A DNA stretch of 64,000 bases from Gramella sp. KN1008 (GTDB taxonomy: Bacteria; Bacteroidota; Bacteroidia; Flavobacteriales; Flavobacteriaceae): assembly GCF_004332155.1 (NCBI RefSeq), contig NZ_SJDV01000004.1, positions 406,807 through 470,806 of the forward strand, written 5' to 3'. The notes under the pieces were generated by a model, which saw nothing but the letters and a program-made list of their open reading frames with translations, had not been told where the DNA came from and did no database searches. Of this stretch, positions 34,688-42,521 are shown one piece after another. Within the stretch, counting starts at the first letter, position 1, and each line of letters starts with the position of its first letter. Made by a program: the position numbers and the translations under genes.

Positions 34688-36385
34688 ATGAAAAAATATA
34701 TAACCTATATAATTGTGATGCTCGCAGGATTGTTGCTGGGGTATCTGATCTTTAATAGCAATTCAGAAGAAAGTTCACAAGTTTCCGATACTCATGAGCA
34801 TTCCGAAGAGGAAGTACAAATGTGGACCTGTTCCATGCATCCGCAGATCATGCAACCCGAACCCGGGGACTGTCCAATTTGTGGGATGGAACTTATTCCA
34901 GCTGAAGCCGGTGCAGAAGGTTTGACTGCCGATGAATTCAAAATGACCGAAAATGCCATGAGCCTGGCCAATATTCAGACTACGGTTGTGGGAAATGCAG
35001 ATGCAACCCCGGGCAAGATCAGTCTTTCAGGAAAAATAAAAGAGAATGAAGAGGCCAATGCGGTACAATCCAGCCATGTGGGTGGTAGGATAGAAAAGCT
35101 GTATGTGACCTACACCGGAGAAAAGGTGAACAGGGGGCAGGTGCTAGCCACCATCTATTCCCCAGATCTGGTTGCGGCGCAACAGGAACTGCTTACAGCC
35201 GCGAGGCTCAAGGAATCACAGCCCGCTCTTTATAAGGCGGTGAGGAATAAGCTGAAATACTGGAAACTAAACGATGCCCAGATCGATAAGATTGAGGCTT
35301 CGGGAGAGGTTAGGGAAAACCTTCCGGTTTATGCCACGGTTTCCGGAACGGTTACTGAAAAACTGGTTCAGGAAGGTGATTATGTTAAACAGGGTCAGCC
35401 ACTTTATAAGATAGCTAACCTTAACACGGTGTGGGCCATTTTTGACGCCTATGAGTCCCAGATATCGAATCTGAATGTAGGACAGGAAATGAAAATTACA
35501 GCTAATGCATACCCCGATAAGGAATTCAGCGGAAAAATTTCCTTTATCGATCCATTGCTGGATGAAAGTTCCAGAACGGTAAAAGTAAGGGTGGAGCTTA
35601 AAAATACCGATGATATGCTTAAACCGGGCATGTTCGTACAGGCGGAGCTCGAAAGACCTGAAGGTGTTCAGGAAGGATCTATTCTGATCCCCAGATCAGC
35701 AGTGTTATGGACCGGTACCCGATCACTGGTGTATGTAAAGTCCAATCCTGATGAGCCGGTCTTCCAGATGAAGGAAGTGAAGCTGGGAGATGCACTTGAT
35801 AATAGTTATGAAGTGCTGGAAGGCTTGAGTGATGGAGATGAAGTGGTGACTAACGGAACCTTTACCGTGGATGCTGCGGCCCAGCTTCAGGGAAAAAGAT
35901 CCATGATGAACAATCCTGAAAGCCAGCAGAAGCAGGCCATGAATATGAAAATGGAGCTTCCGGAAGATTTTCAGAAGAAATTTGTGAAAACACTGGATAA
36001 ATACTTTGAACTTAAGGATGCCCTTGTGAATTCTAATCCTACTCAGGCTATGAATGCTGCGAAGGCTTCTTTAAAAACTGTACCTGAAGCTAAGCTTCAG
36101 GGAATGGCAGCCGCTCATTTTAAGAAAGTGGAAGAAATGCTGGAGGCGATCTCTAACAATGAGAATCTGGAAAACCAAAGAGCACACTTTGTGATCCTGT
36201 CAGAAAATATGATCGCCCTTACCGCGAATATTGATAGCCTGGGGAAAGAAATCCATATACAGCATTGCCCCATGGCTGATTCCAATAAGGGAGCCGACTG
36301 GCTAAGCCTTTCTTCAGAAGTGAGAAACCCATACTATGGAGAAGCTATGCTCACTTGTGGAGAAGTTTCAAAAACCCTTAAATAA
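34688..36385 (+). CDS. cusB: CusB-type RND periplasmic adaptor with N-terminal metal-binding domain and C-terminal DUF3347
   Basis: This 565-residue membrane-fusion protein joins the pump to the outer-membrane channel. An N-terminal anchor helix (about 5-23) is followed by a heavy-metal-binding domain with C48-x-M50-H51 and C62-x-x-C65-x-M67 (CSMHPQIM, CPICGMEL). The barrel-sandwich, helical-hairpin and beta-barrel adaptor domains cover about 95-405. Residues about 420-565 form a DUF3347 domain ending with HCPMA (C527) and NPYYGEAMLTCG, the same Cys/Met motif found in two separate lipoproteins of this island. Metal capture at both ends of the adaptor is likely. It is longer than E. coli CusB (407) because of these additions. 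Confidence 0.93.
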   Translation: MKKYITYIIVMLAGLLLGYLIFNSNSEESSQVSDTHEHSEEEVQMWTCSMHPQIMQPEPGDCPICGMELIPAEAGAEGLTADEFKMTENAMSLANIQTTVVGNADATPGKISLSGKIKENEEANAVQSSHVGGRIEKLYVTYTGEKVNRGQVLATIYSPDLVAAQQELLTAARLKESQPALYKAVRNKLKYWKLNDAQIDKIEASGEVRENLPVYATVSGTVTEKLVQEGDYVKQGQPLYKIANLNTVWAIFDAYESQISNLNVGQEMKITANAYPDKEFSGKISFIDPLLDESSRTVKVRVELKNTDDMLKPGMFVQAELERPEGVQEGSILIPRSAVLWTGTRSLVYVKSNPDEPVFQMKEVKLGDALDNSYEVLEGLSDGDEVVTNGTFTVDAAAQLQGKRSMMNNPESQQKQAMNMKMELPEDFQKKFVKTLDKYFELKDALVNSNPTQAMNAAKASLKTVPEAKLQGMAAAHFKKVEEMLEAISNNENLENQRAHFVILSENMIALTANIDSLGKEIHIQHCPMADSNKGADWLSLSSEVRNPYYGEAMLTCGEVSKTLK

Positions 36386-36395
36386 CAAAATAATT

Positions 36396-36932
36396 ATGAG
36401 AAAATGGAGATTTAATTTTTTGCTTGGAGCAGTACTATTGGGATTTATTTCCTGTGCTGATGATAAGAGCGCTACAAAGAAGGAAACCTCCCAGGAGATC
36501 ACCTCCAGTGAAAATGCAGATCTAAAAGCAGAAGAGGAAAATGTAAGAGGAGTGATCAGGGCTTACAAATCTGCTCTGGAGAACCTTACAACAGAGGGCA
36601 CCTTTAAGCTCTATGCAGATTCTTCAAAGGTATACGAATCGGGAGGGGTTGAAGGCACTTATAAGGATTACATCGATCACCATTTAGGTCCTGAACTGGG
36701 ACATTTTGAAAGTTTCAAATTTTCAGATTACAGCCTGGACGTGGAAGTAGACCTTCCATATGCCTTTACTACAGAAACCTACGTCTATACCATAGTACTG
36801 AACCAGGAAAATTCAGAAAGCCGTACGATCCGGAAAAAAGGTGTTGCGACTTCGGTGTTGAAAAAAATAGAGGGAGAATGGAAAATCATCAAAACACATT
36901 CTTCTTCGAGAGATTACAAACCAGAACAATAA
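36396..36932 (+). CDS. NTF2-like (DUF4440/SnoaL-type) lipoprotein
   Basis: This 178-residue protein has a signal peptide with the lipobox FISC, a Lys/Glu-rich linker and an NTF2-like domain from about residue 50 (ENVRGVIRAYKSALE, then GEWKIIKTHSSSR at the end). Such domains bind small ligands or act as simple enzymes; the ligand is unknown. I use ATG 36396 rather than an upstream in-frame ATG at 36336, because only the later start gives a proper signal peptide and avoids overlap with cusB. It is in line with the cusCBA genes and probably co-transcribed. Confidence 0.8.
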   Translation: MRKWRFNFLLGAVLLGFISCADDKSATKKETSQEITSSENADLKAEEENVRGVIRAYKSALENLTTEGTFKLYADSSKVYESGGVEGTYKDYIDHHLGPELGHFESFKFSDYSLDVEVDLPYAFTTETYVYTIVLNQENSESRTIRKKGVATSVLKKIEGEWKIIKTHSSSRDYKPEQ

Positions 36933-36942
36933 ATTTAAAAAA

Positions 36943-37518
36943 ATGAAAAAGATAATAATCACAATAGTCATTGCAGTAATAAGTTTTTCAGGTTTTGCAC
37001 AAGACCACGACCATAAGGGTCATTCAATGACCAACAAGGAAACAACGGAAGGGAAGAAAAAATCTTTGAGTCCTCATACCAGTGCTATGGCCATGATCGG
37101 GGATGCTCATGTGCATATAGATTATTCTTCGCCCAGAGTGCGGGATCGTGTGATCTTTGGGGGGCTTGTTGGATATGACAGGGTATGGCAGGCCGGTGCG
37201 CATATGGCCACCTGGATCGAGACCAACAAAGACCTGGTTTTTGACGGTAAGACCTTACCAGCTGGAAAATATGCTTTTTTTACTATTCCTGGAAGGGAAA
37301 CCTGGAAAGTGATGTTTAATAGTAACTGGGATCAGCATGGAAAGGATGAATATGATGAGAAGAACGATGTTCTGGTCCTTAATGTGAAACCTGAGCAGTC
37401 ACAGGAAATTCAGGAAGAGCTGGAATATAAAGTTGATAAAATAGGCGGAAATAAAGGGATGATCAGTCTGGGCTGGGAAAAGGTGAAAATTAGCCTGCCT
37501 TTTGAGGTTAGTCCATAA
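36943..37518 (+). CDS. DUF2911 family exported protein
   Basis: This 191-residue protein has a signal peptide (about residues 1-19, ending GFAQ) and a short His-rich start after cleavage (DHDHKGHSM). The DUF2911 core includes HIDYSSPRVRDRVIFGGLV, VWQAGAHMATWIE and LPAGKYAFFTIPG. DUF2911 has no established function. The His/Met-rich N-terminus and the position in a Cu/Ag island suggest metal contact, which is inference. It follows the NTF2-like gene by ten bases. Confidence 0.88.
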   Translation: MKKIIITIVIAVISFSGFAQDHDHKGHSMTNKETTEGKKKSLSPHTSAMAMIGDAHVHIDYSSPRVRDRVIFGGLVGYDRVWQAGAHMATWIETNKDLVFDGKTLPAGKYAFFTIPGRETWKVMFNSNWDQHGKDEYDEKNDVLVLNVKPEQSQEIQEELEYKVDKIGGNKGMISLGWEKVKISLPFEVSP

Positions 37519-37732
37519 CAATTCCCCGGCCATCATACAGGTAGAAGTTTTAAAATAGTTTACGATCGTTGTATAAACGTGATAGTAAAAAGCAGGGAGG
37601 ATTATACTTATATGTATTACGCTGGACCCAGTGCTAACTTGCGAAGAGGATTAGTAATACTTAAACCTTAGTTAAATCATTATTAAGCAACTATTAATCT
37701 TCTAAATTTATTGTCAACCAAATTTTATTATT

Positions 37733-38281
37733 ATGAAAACTAGATTATTAACAATTAGCATGATGATGTTCTCTGTTATTCTTTTAACCTCATGTAAAGA
37801 CGGCAAGGAGAACCAATCAGTAGAGATTAATACACCCGAGGAGGTGCGGGAATCTCAGAAAAAGACTGCTGATGTGGCAGATCAGGATTTCATTGACGGG
37901 ATGACTGGAAAAGTCTGGCACAATTACCTGGAAATAAAAATGGCCCTTACACGTGAAGATGCTAAGAAAGCAAAGGATGTGGCGAAGTCAATGGCTGATT
38001 CGTTTTCTTCTGAAAGGGAGGAAATGAAGAGTATCGCTCAACAGTTGACAGAGACCGATGATATTGAAAAACAACGCCAACTATTCGCTGATTTTACCGA
38101 AAAGGTTGGACCTATGTTTGAAGAAGCTCTCTCCAAAGGTACAATCTATAAAAAATTCTGTCCTATGGCTTTTAATAATAAAGGAGCCTACTGGTATGCT
38201 GATGTAGAGGAAATCACAAATCCATACTTTGGCGATAAGATGCTGGATTGTGGGACTGTAGAGAAAACTATCAAAAAATAA
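37733..38281 (+). CDS. DUF3347 lipoprotein with CPMA/CG metal-ligand motif (copy 1)
   Basis: This 182-residue protein has a lipobox LTSC at about residue 21, then a helical DUF3347 domain. The end carries FCPMAF and NPYFGDKMLDCG, with invariant Cys and Met suited to binding a soft metal. The same end occurs in the CusB C-terminus and in a second lipoprotein at 39631. It begins a second cluster after a 214-base gap; that gap shows no gene I can support. A role as a periplasmic Cu/Ag buffer or chaperone for the pump is inferred. Confidence 0.82.
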   Translation: MKTRLLTISMMMFSVILLTSCKDGKENQSVEINTPEEVRESQKKTADVADQDFIDGMTGKVWHNYLEIKMALTREDAKKAKDVAKSMADSFSSEREEMKSIAQQLTETDDIEKQRQLFADFTEKVGPMFEEALSKGTIYKKFCPMAFNNKGAYWYADVEEITNPYFGDKMLDCGTVEKTIKK

Positions 38282-38300
38282 TAAACCTAAAAAATAGACC

Positions 38301-38792
38301 ATGGATTCTAAAGAAAACAACCAGAATAAAATGAAAGGTGGCAAATACGTTAATTTTTTCATGATGTTGGGATTGTCATTTATTGCAATGTACATCACCA
38401 TGTATCTGAATACTTACGAATTTGATCATGTTTATTTCAGCCTCACCCGTTTTTATATGACCTGTCTGGGAATTTCTGCTATGGCTGTCATTATGCTGTC
38501 TTTCATGCTTAATATGTATAAAAACAGAAAAAAGAATATCGCCATATACGTTGGTAGCCTGGTGTTATTTGTTAGCGCGCTAGGCCTGGTAAGGGCACAA
38601 GGACCTATAATTGGCGACGTGCTATATATGAAAGCTATGATCCCTCACCATTCTATCGCAATATTGACCAGTAAAAGAGCCGATATCAAGGATCCGGAAA
38701 CCAAAAAACTGGCAGAGGAAATCATTGAAGCTCAGAAAAGAGAGATAGCCCAAATGAAGAAGATAATATACCGCCTTGAAAACGAAAAATAG
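38301..38792 (+). CDS. DUF305-type membrane protein
   Basis: This 163-residue protein has three N-terminal helices (about 17-37, 44-67 and 76-93) and then a DUF305-like tail with MIPHHSIAILTSKRA and EIIEAQKREIAQMKKI. DUF305 proteins are often found with copper resistance genes and use His/Met for metal contact; the biochemical function is not settled. Unlike the usual secreted form, this one is membrane-anchored. It lies 19 bases after the DUF3347 gene. Confidence 0.85.
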   Translation: MDSKENNQNKMKGGKYVNFFMMLGLSFIAMYITMYLNTYEFDHVYFSLTRFYMTCLGISAMAVIMLSFMLNMYKNRKKNIAIYVGSLVLFVSALGLVRAQGPIIGDVLYMKAMIPHHSIAILTSKRADIKDPETKKLAEEIIEAQKREIAQMKKIIYRLENEK

Positions 38793-38828
38793 AATAACCT
38801 TTAAATAACCCCAATTCAAATTTTTTAA

Positions 38829-39584
38829 ATGATAGTAAAGAGAAAAACAGCGATGAATATCCGGAAAGCTCACAGGTACCTGGGTATTTTTATAGGAATT
38901 CAGTTTATCATGTGGACGGTAAGTGGACTATATTTTAGCTGGACCGACCTGGATGAGATTCATGGTGACAATTTTAAGAAGCATCACCCCGATCAGTCGG
39001 CATTCAGTGATCTGATGAGTCCGTCAGAGCTGGCTCCGGATATGGAAGTCACCTCGATAGATCTGCAGGAGATATCCGGCCAACCTTATTACTTTCTGAA
39101 TGGAGAAGTTTTAATGAATGCCAGGACAGGGGAGATACTTGATGAAATAAGCGAAGAGGATGCTTTATCCATCGCAGCGAGGTATATGAAAGATGAATTG
39201 GAGGTATCCGGAGTAGAGAGGATTACCAAAACCGGAAAACATCATGAGTACAGGGAGAATCTTTTGCCGGCTTATGTGATCTCTTATGATACCGATGAAA
39301 ACCTGAAGGCATACATAGGTGCGACCAATGGAGATTTCAGAACGGTACGGCACAGAGATTGGAGGTGGTTTGATTTCTTATGGATGACCCACACCATGGA
39401 TTATGAAGGAAGGGATGATTTTAATAATCTGGCCCTGCGTAGTTTCTCTTTACTGGGGCTCATTACCGTGTTTAGCGGATTCTTGTTGTGGTATATTTCA
39501 TCACCTACAGTTAGAAAAGTGGTGCAGCCAGGTAAAAAGAAGAAAAAGAAGAAAAAGGAAAAAAAGAGAAAAAACAGAGTGTAA
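38829..39584 (+). CDS. PepSY-domain membrane protein with lysine-rich tail
   Basis: This 251-residue protein begins with RKAHRYLGIFIGIQFIMWTVSGLYF (helix about 17-38). PepSY-like repeats follow, one near residues 75-120 and one near 125-175, and a second helix at about 200-222. The fold resembles the PepSY-TM proteins associated with iron- or copper-linked oxidoreductases. The last 18 residues are almost all Lys (with Glu and Arg), encoded by an A-rich tract at 39534-39575. ATG 38853 is an alternative start eight codons in. It sits between a DUF305 gene and a second DUF3347 gene in one direction. Confidence 0.82.
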   Translation: MIVKRKTAMNIRKAHRYLGIFIGIQFIMWTVSGLYFSWTDLDEIHGDNFKKHHPDQSAFSDLMSPSELAPDMEVTSIDLQEISGQPYYFLNGEVLMNARTGEILDEISEEDALSIAARYMKDELEVSGVERITKTGKHHEYRENLLPAYVISYDTDENLKAYIGATNGDFRTVRHRDWRWFDFLWMTHTMDYEGRDDFNNLALRSFSLLGLITVFSGFLLWYISSPTVRKVVQPGKKKKKKKKEKKRKNRV

Positions 39585-39630
39585 TAACAATAATTAAATA
39601 CGTCAAACCAATAACAGATTAATAATTAGA

Positions 39631-40200
39631 ATGATGAAAAGGAATCTAAGAAGTTTAATAACAATGAGTGTAATTGCAGGTAGTTTAGTTTTAACCTCTT
39701 GCGGCGATAACAAAAAAGAAAAGGATGATGCCTCGGCCCCAATGCAACATGAAATGCATCAGGAAAGTGAAGATATGGCTCATGCTGAAGAAACAGAGAA
39801 GAGCGTTACTGAATTTAAGGATGAGGAATCCCAAAAACTTTTTGATGCTTACCTGGCAGTAAAAAATGCCCTGGTACAGACCGATGCTGAAGCAGCGAAA
39901 TCGGCTGCGGCCGAATTAAAATCGGCAGCAGCAGGTAATGAGGAAATTGCTTCTGTCGCTCAGCAAATGGCAGAGACCGCCGATGTGAATAAACAAAGGG
40001 AGCTTTTCTCTGAGCTTACCAAAAGTATGGAGCCTGTCCTTAAGGGATCTATCTCAGGGGGCAAGATCTATAAGCAGTACTGCCCTATGGCCTTTGAAGG
40101 AAAAGGGGACTACTGGTACTCGGACTCAGACCAGATAAGGAACCCGTATTTTGGCGATAAAATGCTTAAATGTGGTCGTGTGGAAGATACTATAATGTAA
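39631..40200 (+). CDS. DUF3347 lipoprotein with CPMA/CG metal-ligand motif (copy 2)
   Basis: This 189-residue protein has a lipobox LTSC at about residue 24, a linker rich in His and Met (PMQHEMHQESEDMAH), then the DUF3347 domain. It ends with YCPMAF and NPYFGDKMLKCG, nearly identical to copy 1. The Met/His-rich linker resembles copper-binding segments of other periplasmic proteins. A strong terminator follows, so this is the last gene of its transcript. Confidence 0.85.
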   Translation: MMKRNLRSLITMSVIAGSLVLTSCGDNKKEKDDASAPMQHEMHQESEDMAHAEETEKSVTEFKDEESQKLFDAYLAVKNALVQTDAEAAKSAAAELKSAAAGNEEIASVAQQMAETADVNKQRELFSELTKSMEPVLKGSISGGKIYKQYCPMAFEGKGDYWYSDSDQIRNPYFGDKMLKCGRVEDTIM

Positions 40201-40217
40201 GACCGATACTGAAAACC

Positions 40218-40247
40218 GGGCGGATATTTTTCCGCCCTTTTTTTTCT
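40218..40247 (+). terminator. Rho-independent terminator after DUF3347 copy 2
   Basis: A 7-bp stem (GGGCGGA at 40218-40224, TCCGCCC at 40231-40237) with a six-base loop is followed by nine T, 17 bases after the stop. Confidence 0.85.
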
Positions 40248-40275
40248 ATTTTTATAGAGCCATAACCAATTATAA

Positions 40276-40842
40276 TTGGAAGAGATTAAGATCCATATCA
40301 AGAATGTTGTCTGCCACCGTTGTATTATGACGGTAGAGAGTATTCTGAAGAACCTGGAAATCCCTTTTAAGGAAGTCCGGCTCGGAGAAGCCGTTATTTC
40401 CCGGGATTTAAGCAGTATCGAAATACACCAGCTTCAGAAGGAATTTGAGAAAGTGGGATTTGAGATTGTTCAGGATAAGACGCAAAAAATGATCAACCAG
40501 ATCAAATCCACTATTATTGATGAAGTATATTCTAACGATCCTTCCAATAAAAAGCTTTCTGAGATACTCACCCGGAAGCTTAATTACGACTATAGCCATA
40601 TTACCCATTTGTTCACAGAACAGGAAGGACAGAGCATTCAGAAATTCTACAATGCTGTTAGAACTGAAAGGGTAAAAGAACTCATCAGTAACGACGAGTA
40701 CAGCCTTGCCACTATAGCCGATCTCCTTGGATATTCCACCCCTGCATACCTCTCTACTTCCTTTAAAAAAACTACCGGATATACACCTTCTGAATATAAG
40801 AGCCTGAATCTGAATGACAGGAATAGTCTAGACGCTGTTTAG
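40276..40842 (+). CDS. AraC-family regulator with N-terminal HMA-like CxxC domain
   Basis: This 188-residue one-component regulator has an N-terminal ferredoxin-like segment (about residues 1-72) carrying C13-H-R-C16, and a C-terminal AraC DNA-binding domain with LATIADLLGYSTPAYLSTSF and FKKTTGYTPSEYK. The first part resembles the HMA metal-binding fold without the usual GM before CxxC. Start TTG at 40276 is chosen because the next in-frame ATG would remove the CxxC. Its place between metal-efflux and metal-storage genes makes it the best candidate for the Cu/Ag sensor of the island; DNA targets are not identified. Confidence 0.85.
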   Translation: MEEIKIHIKNVVCHRCIMTVESILKNLEIPFKEVRLGEAVISRDLSSIEIHQLQKEFEKVGFEIVQDKTQKMINQIKSTIIDEVYSNDPSNKKLSEILTRKLNYDYSHITHLFTEQEGQSIQKFYNAVRTERVKELISNDEYSLATIADLLGYSTPAYLSTSFKKTTGYTPSEYKSLNLNDRNSLDAV

Positions 40843-40885
40843 TTGAGTCAAAAGATTTAAGGCTATTTTAGGAAAGATTCTTTAA

Positions 40886-40893
40886 TAATTTTG
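40886..40893 (+). promoter_or_regulatory. TAnnTTTG (-7) element before the ion-channel gene
   Basis: TAATTTTG is an exact match 37 bases upstream of the ATG at 40931. Confidence 0.45.
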
Positions 40894-40930
40894 TTCTTTC
40901 ATACTGGTAACTCATAATGTAAAAGCCTTT

Positions 40931-41926
40931 ATGGAAATACTCCTCCTCGTTGCTGGGATCCTTATCTATTTATTCACCGTGTTGGATATTATTCAAACCA
41001 CTTTATCCATGCAGGGTGGTGGATGGATAACCAGTAGATTTTCACATGGCTTCTGGACAATCTTTCTTAGACTATCGGGCAGGGATGGGAAAAAGAAAAT
41101 TCTATCTCATACTGGATATATACTGCTCATTTCCATTGTGTTGATCTGGGTATTCCTACTGTGGTCAAGTTTTGTGCTGCTTCTCGCTGCAGATCACGAT
41201 TCTGTAATAAACAGTACGACAAGGGATGCTGCCAAGCTGTTAGAAAAGATTTATTATGCGGGATTCACTATTTCTACCCTCGGCGTGGGGGATTATATAC
41301 CATCTTTAGATAGCTGGAGAATAATATCAGCCATATACTCTTTTACAGGCCTTATCCTTTTGACCATGTCAGTTACTTACTTCATCCCCGTTCTTTCGGC
41401 GGTTATAGAGCAACGTAAACTTGGGATCAGATTAAGCAATTTGGGGAATAGTCCTGAAGAGATACTGATCAATTCATGGAATGGTAAGGATTTTACAGAA
41501 TTTACAGAGAAGATCAATGATCTTTCTGAATCCCTTGTACATCACAGTCAGAATCACCGGGCCTATCCGGTAATTCATTATTTTCATAACTGGAAGGAAA
41601 AGAATGCGGTGATTTTACAGCTGGCCAGGCTCCATGAAGCTCTGTATTTACTCAAATATGAAATAGATAAAGAGAGAAGGCCAGACGAAATAGAGCTAAA
41701 GCCTCTGGAGGTTGCATTTGAGAATTACAGGGAAGTAATCACAGAGGTTACGCATATTAAGATCATTGAAGAGGCCCCTCCATTAGCCGGGACCGATATG
41801 TTAAGAAAAGAGGGTCTTACGACTGTTGACCGCCCGAGTATGAATGTGGGCAAAGACCTTATACATACCCGAAGGTTATTTCAGACTCTTGTGAGACAGG
41901 ATGGCTGGAGCTGGGATCTCGTATAA
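40931..41926 (+). CDS. Two-pore-helix-type ion channel protein (K+ channel-like filter)
   Basis: This 331-residue protein has about four helices in its first half. The pore region contains STLGVGDY (T116-D121), a variant of the potassium selectivity filter TxGYGD in which Tyr is Val. The second half (about 165-331) is cytosolic and mostly helical, with no recognised RCK domain. The filter variant makes strict K+ selectivity uncertain. It lies between the HMA-AraC gene and the copper-storage gene; a link to metal stress is only positional. Confidence 0.82.
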   Translation: MEILLLVAGILIYLFTVLDIIQTTLSMQGGGWITSRFSHGFWTIFLRLSGRDGKKKILSHTGYILLISIVLIWVFLLWSSFVLLLAADHDSVINSTTRDAAKLLEKIYYAGFTISTLGVGDYIPSLDSWRIISAIYSFTGLILLTMSVTYFIPVLSAVIEQRKLGIRLSNLGNSPEEILINSWNGKDFTEFTEKINDLSESLVHHSQNHRAYPVIHYFHNWKEKNAVILQLARLHEALYLLKYEIDKERRPDEIELKPLEVAFENYREVITEVTHIKIIEEAPPLAGTDMLRKEGLTTVDRPSMNVGKDLIHTRRLFQTLVRQDGWSWDLV

Positions 41927-42058
41927 TCTTTACAAAATCCTAAATTTCCCTGCTACAGGTTAAAAACATTTAAAACCGAAAGAACTTAGCATAATTTTAT
42001 AACCTCCCCATTTAAGTGGTTTTTATATTTAAGGTATAACAATAAAAATCAACTAGTT

Positions 42059-42379
42059 ATGAGAAATGAGAAATTGATTCAGGCACTCGGCAATTGTATT
42101 AATCACTGTAATTATTGTGCTGATGCCTGCCTGGACGAGGACGATGTAAAGAAAATGGTTGACTGCATTAGAACTGATCGTGTTTGTGCTGAGGTATGTT
42201 CTGCATTAAACCAGGTTTTGGCCACTAACTATAAAGATGTAAATGCTTTAGTGGAATATTGTAAAAAGGTATGCCAGGACTGTGCGGATGAGTGTGGTAA
42301 ACATGAGGCTCAACATTGTAAAGATTGTGCACAGGCATGTAGGGAATGTGTGAATGCATGTGAAGCCTATCTCGCCTAA
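42059..42379 (+). CDS. Csp-type four-helix copper-storage protein (DUF326)
   Basis: This 106-residue protein has no signal peptide and 16 cysteines (13, 17, 20, 24, 36, 43, 47, 68, 72, 75, 79, 87, 90, 94, 97, 101), mostly spaced CxxC or CxxxC on amphipathic helices. This is the pattern of Csp3, a cytosolic protein whose helical bundle is lined with thiols that hold many Cu(I) ions. It is followed by its own terminator and then copA. The context supports Cu(I) buffering in the cytosol, complementing CopA export. Confidence 0.9.
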   Translation: MRNEKLIQALGNCINHCNYCADACLDEDDVKKMVDCIRTDRVCAEVCSALNQVLATNYKDVNALVEYCKKVCQDCADECGKHEAQHCKDCAQACRECVNACEAYLA

Positions 42380-42388
42380 AAAAATATC

Positions 42389-42416
42389 AACTGCCTGAAA
42401 CATTTTTCAGGCAGTT
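42389..42416 (+). terminator. Hairpin terminator after the Csp gene
   Basis: A perfect 12-bp stem, AACTGCCTGAAA with TTTCAGGCAGTT, surrounds a four-base loop. It begins nine bases after the stop. The T-run after it is weak, so termination may be partial. Confidence 0.65.
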
Positions 42417-42521
42417 AATTTCAAAAGTTTTTTCCAAAAAATCGAATTCGTTTATATTTTCTCTCCCTTAATTTAGCTCTTGCTAATTGACTGATATAAT
42501 TCAGTTCATCATAATTTTAAA

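Noticed and set aside
36336..36395. Early in-frame start for the NTF2-like lipoprotein
   Set aside because: It would overlap cusB by 50 bases and place 20 untypical residues before the signal peptide. ATG 36396 gives a normal lipoprotein signal.
37519..37732. A 19-codon frame starting at ATG 37602-37613 in the gap before DUF3347 copy 1
   Set aside because: Very short, no promoter match, no membrane or other recognisable character.
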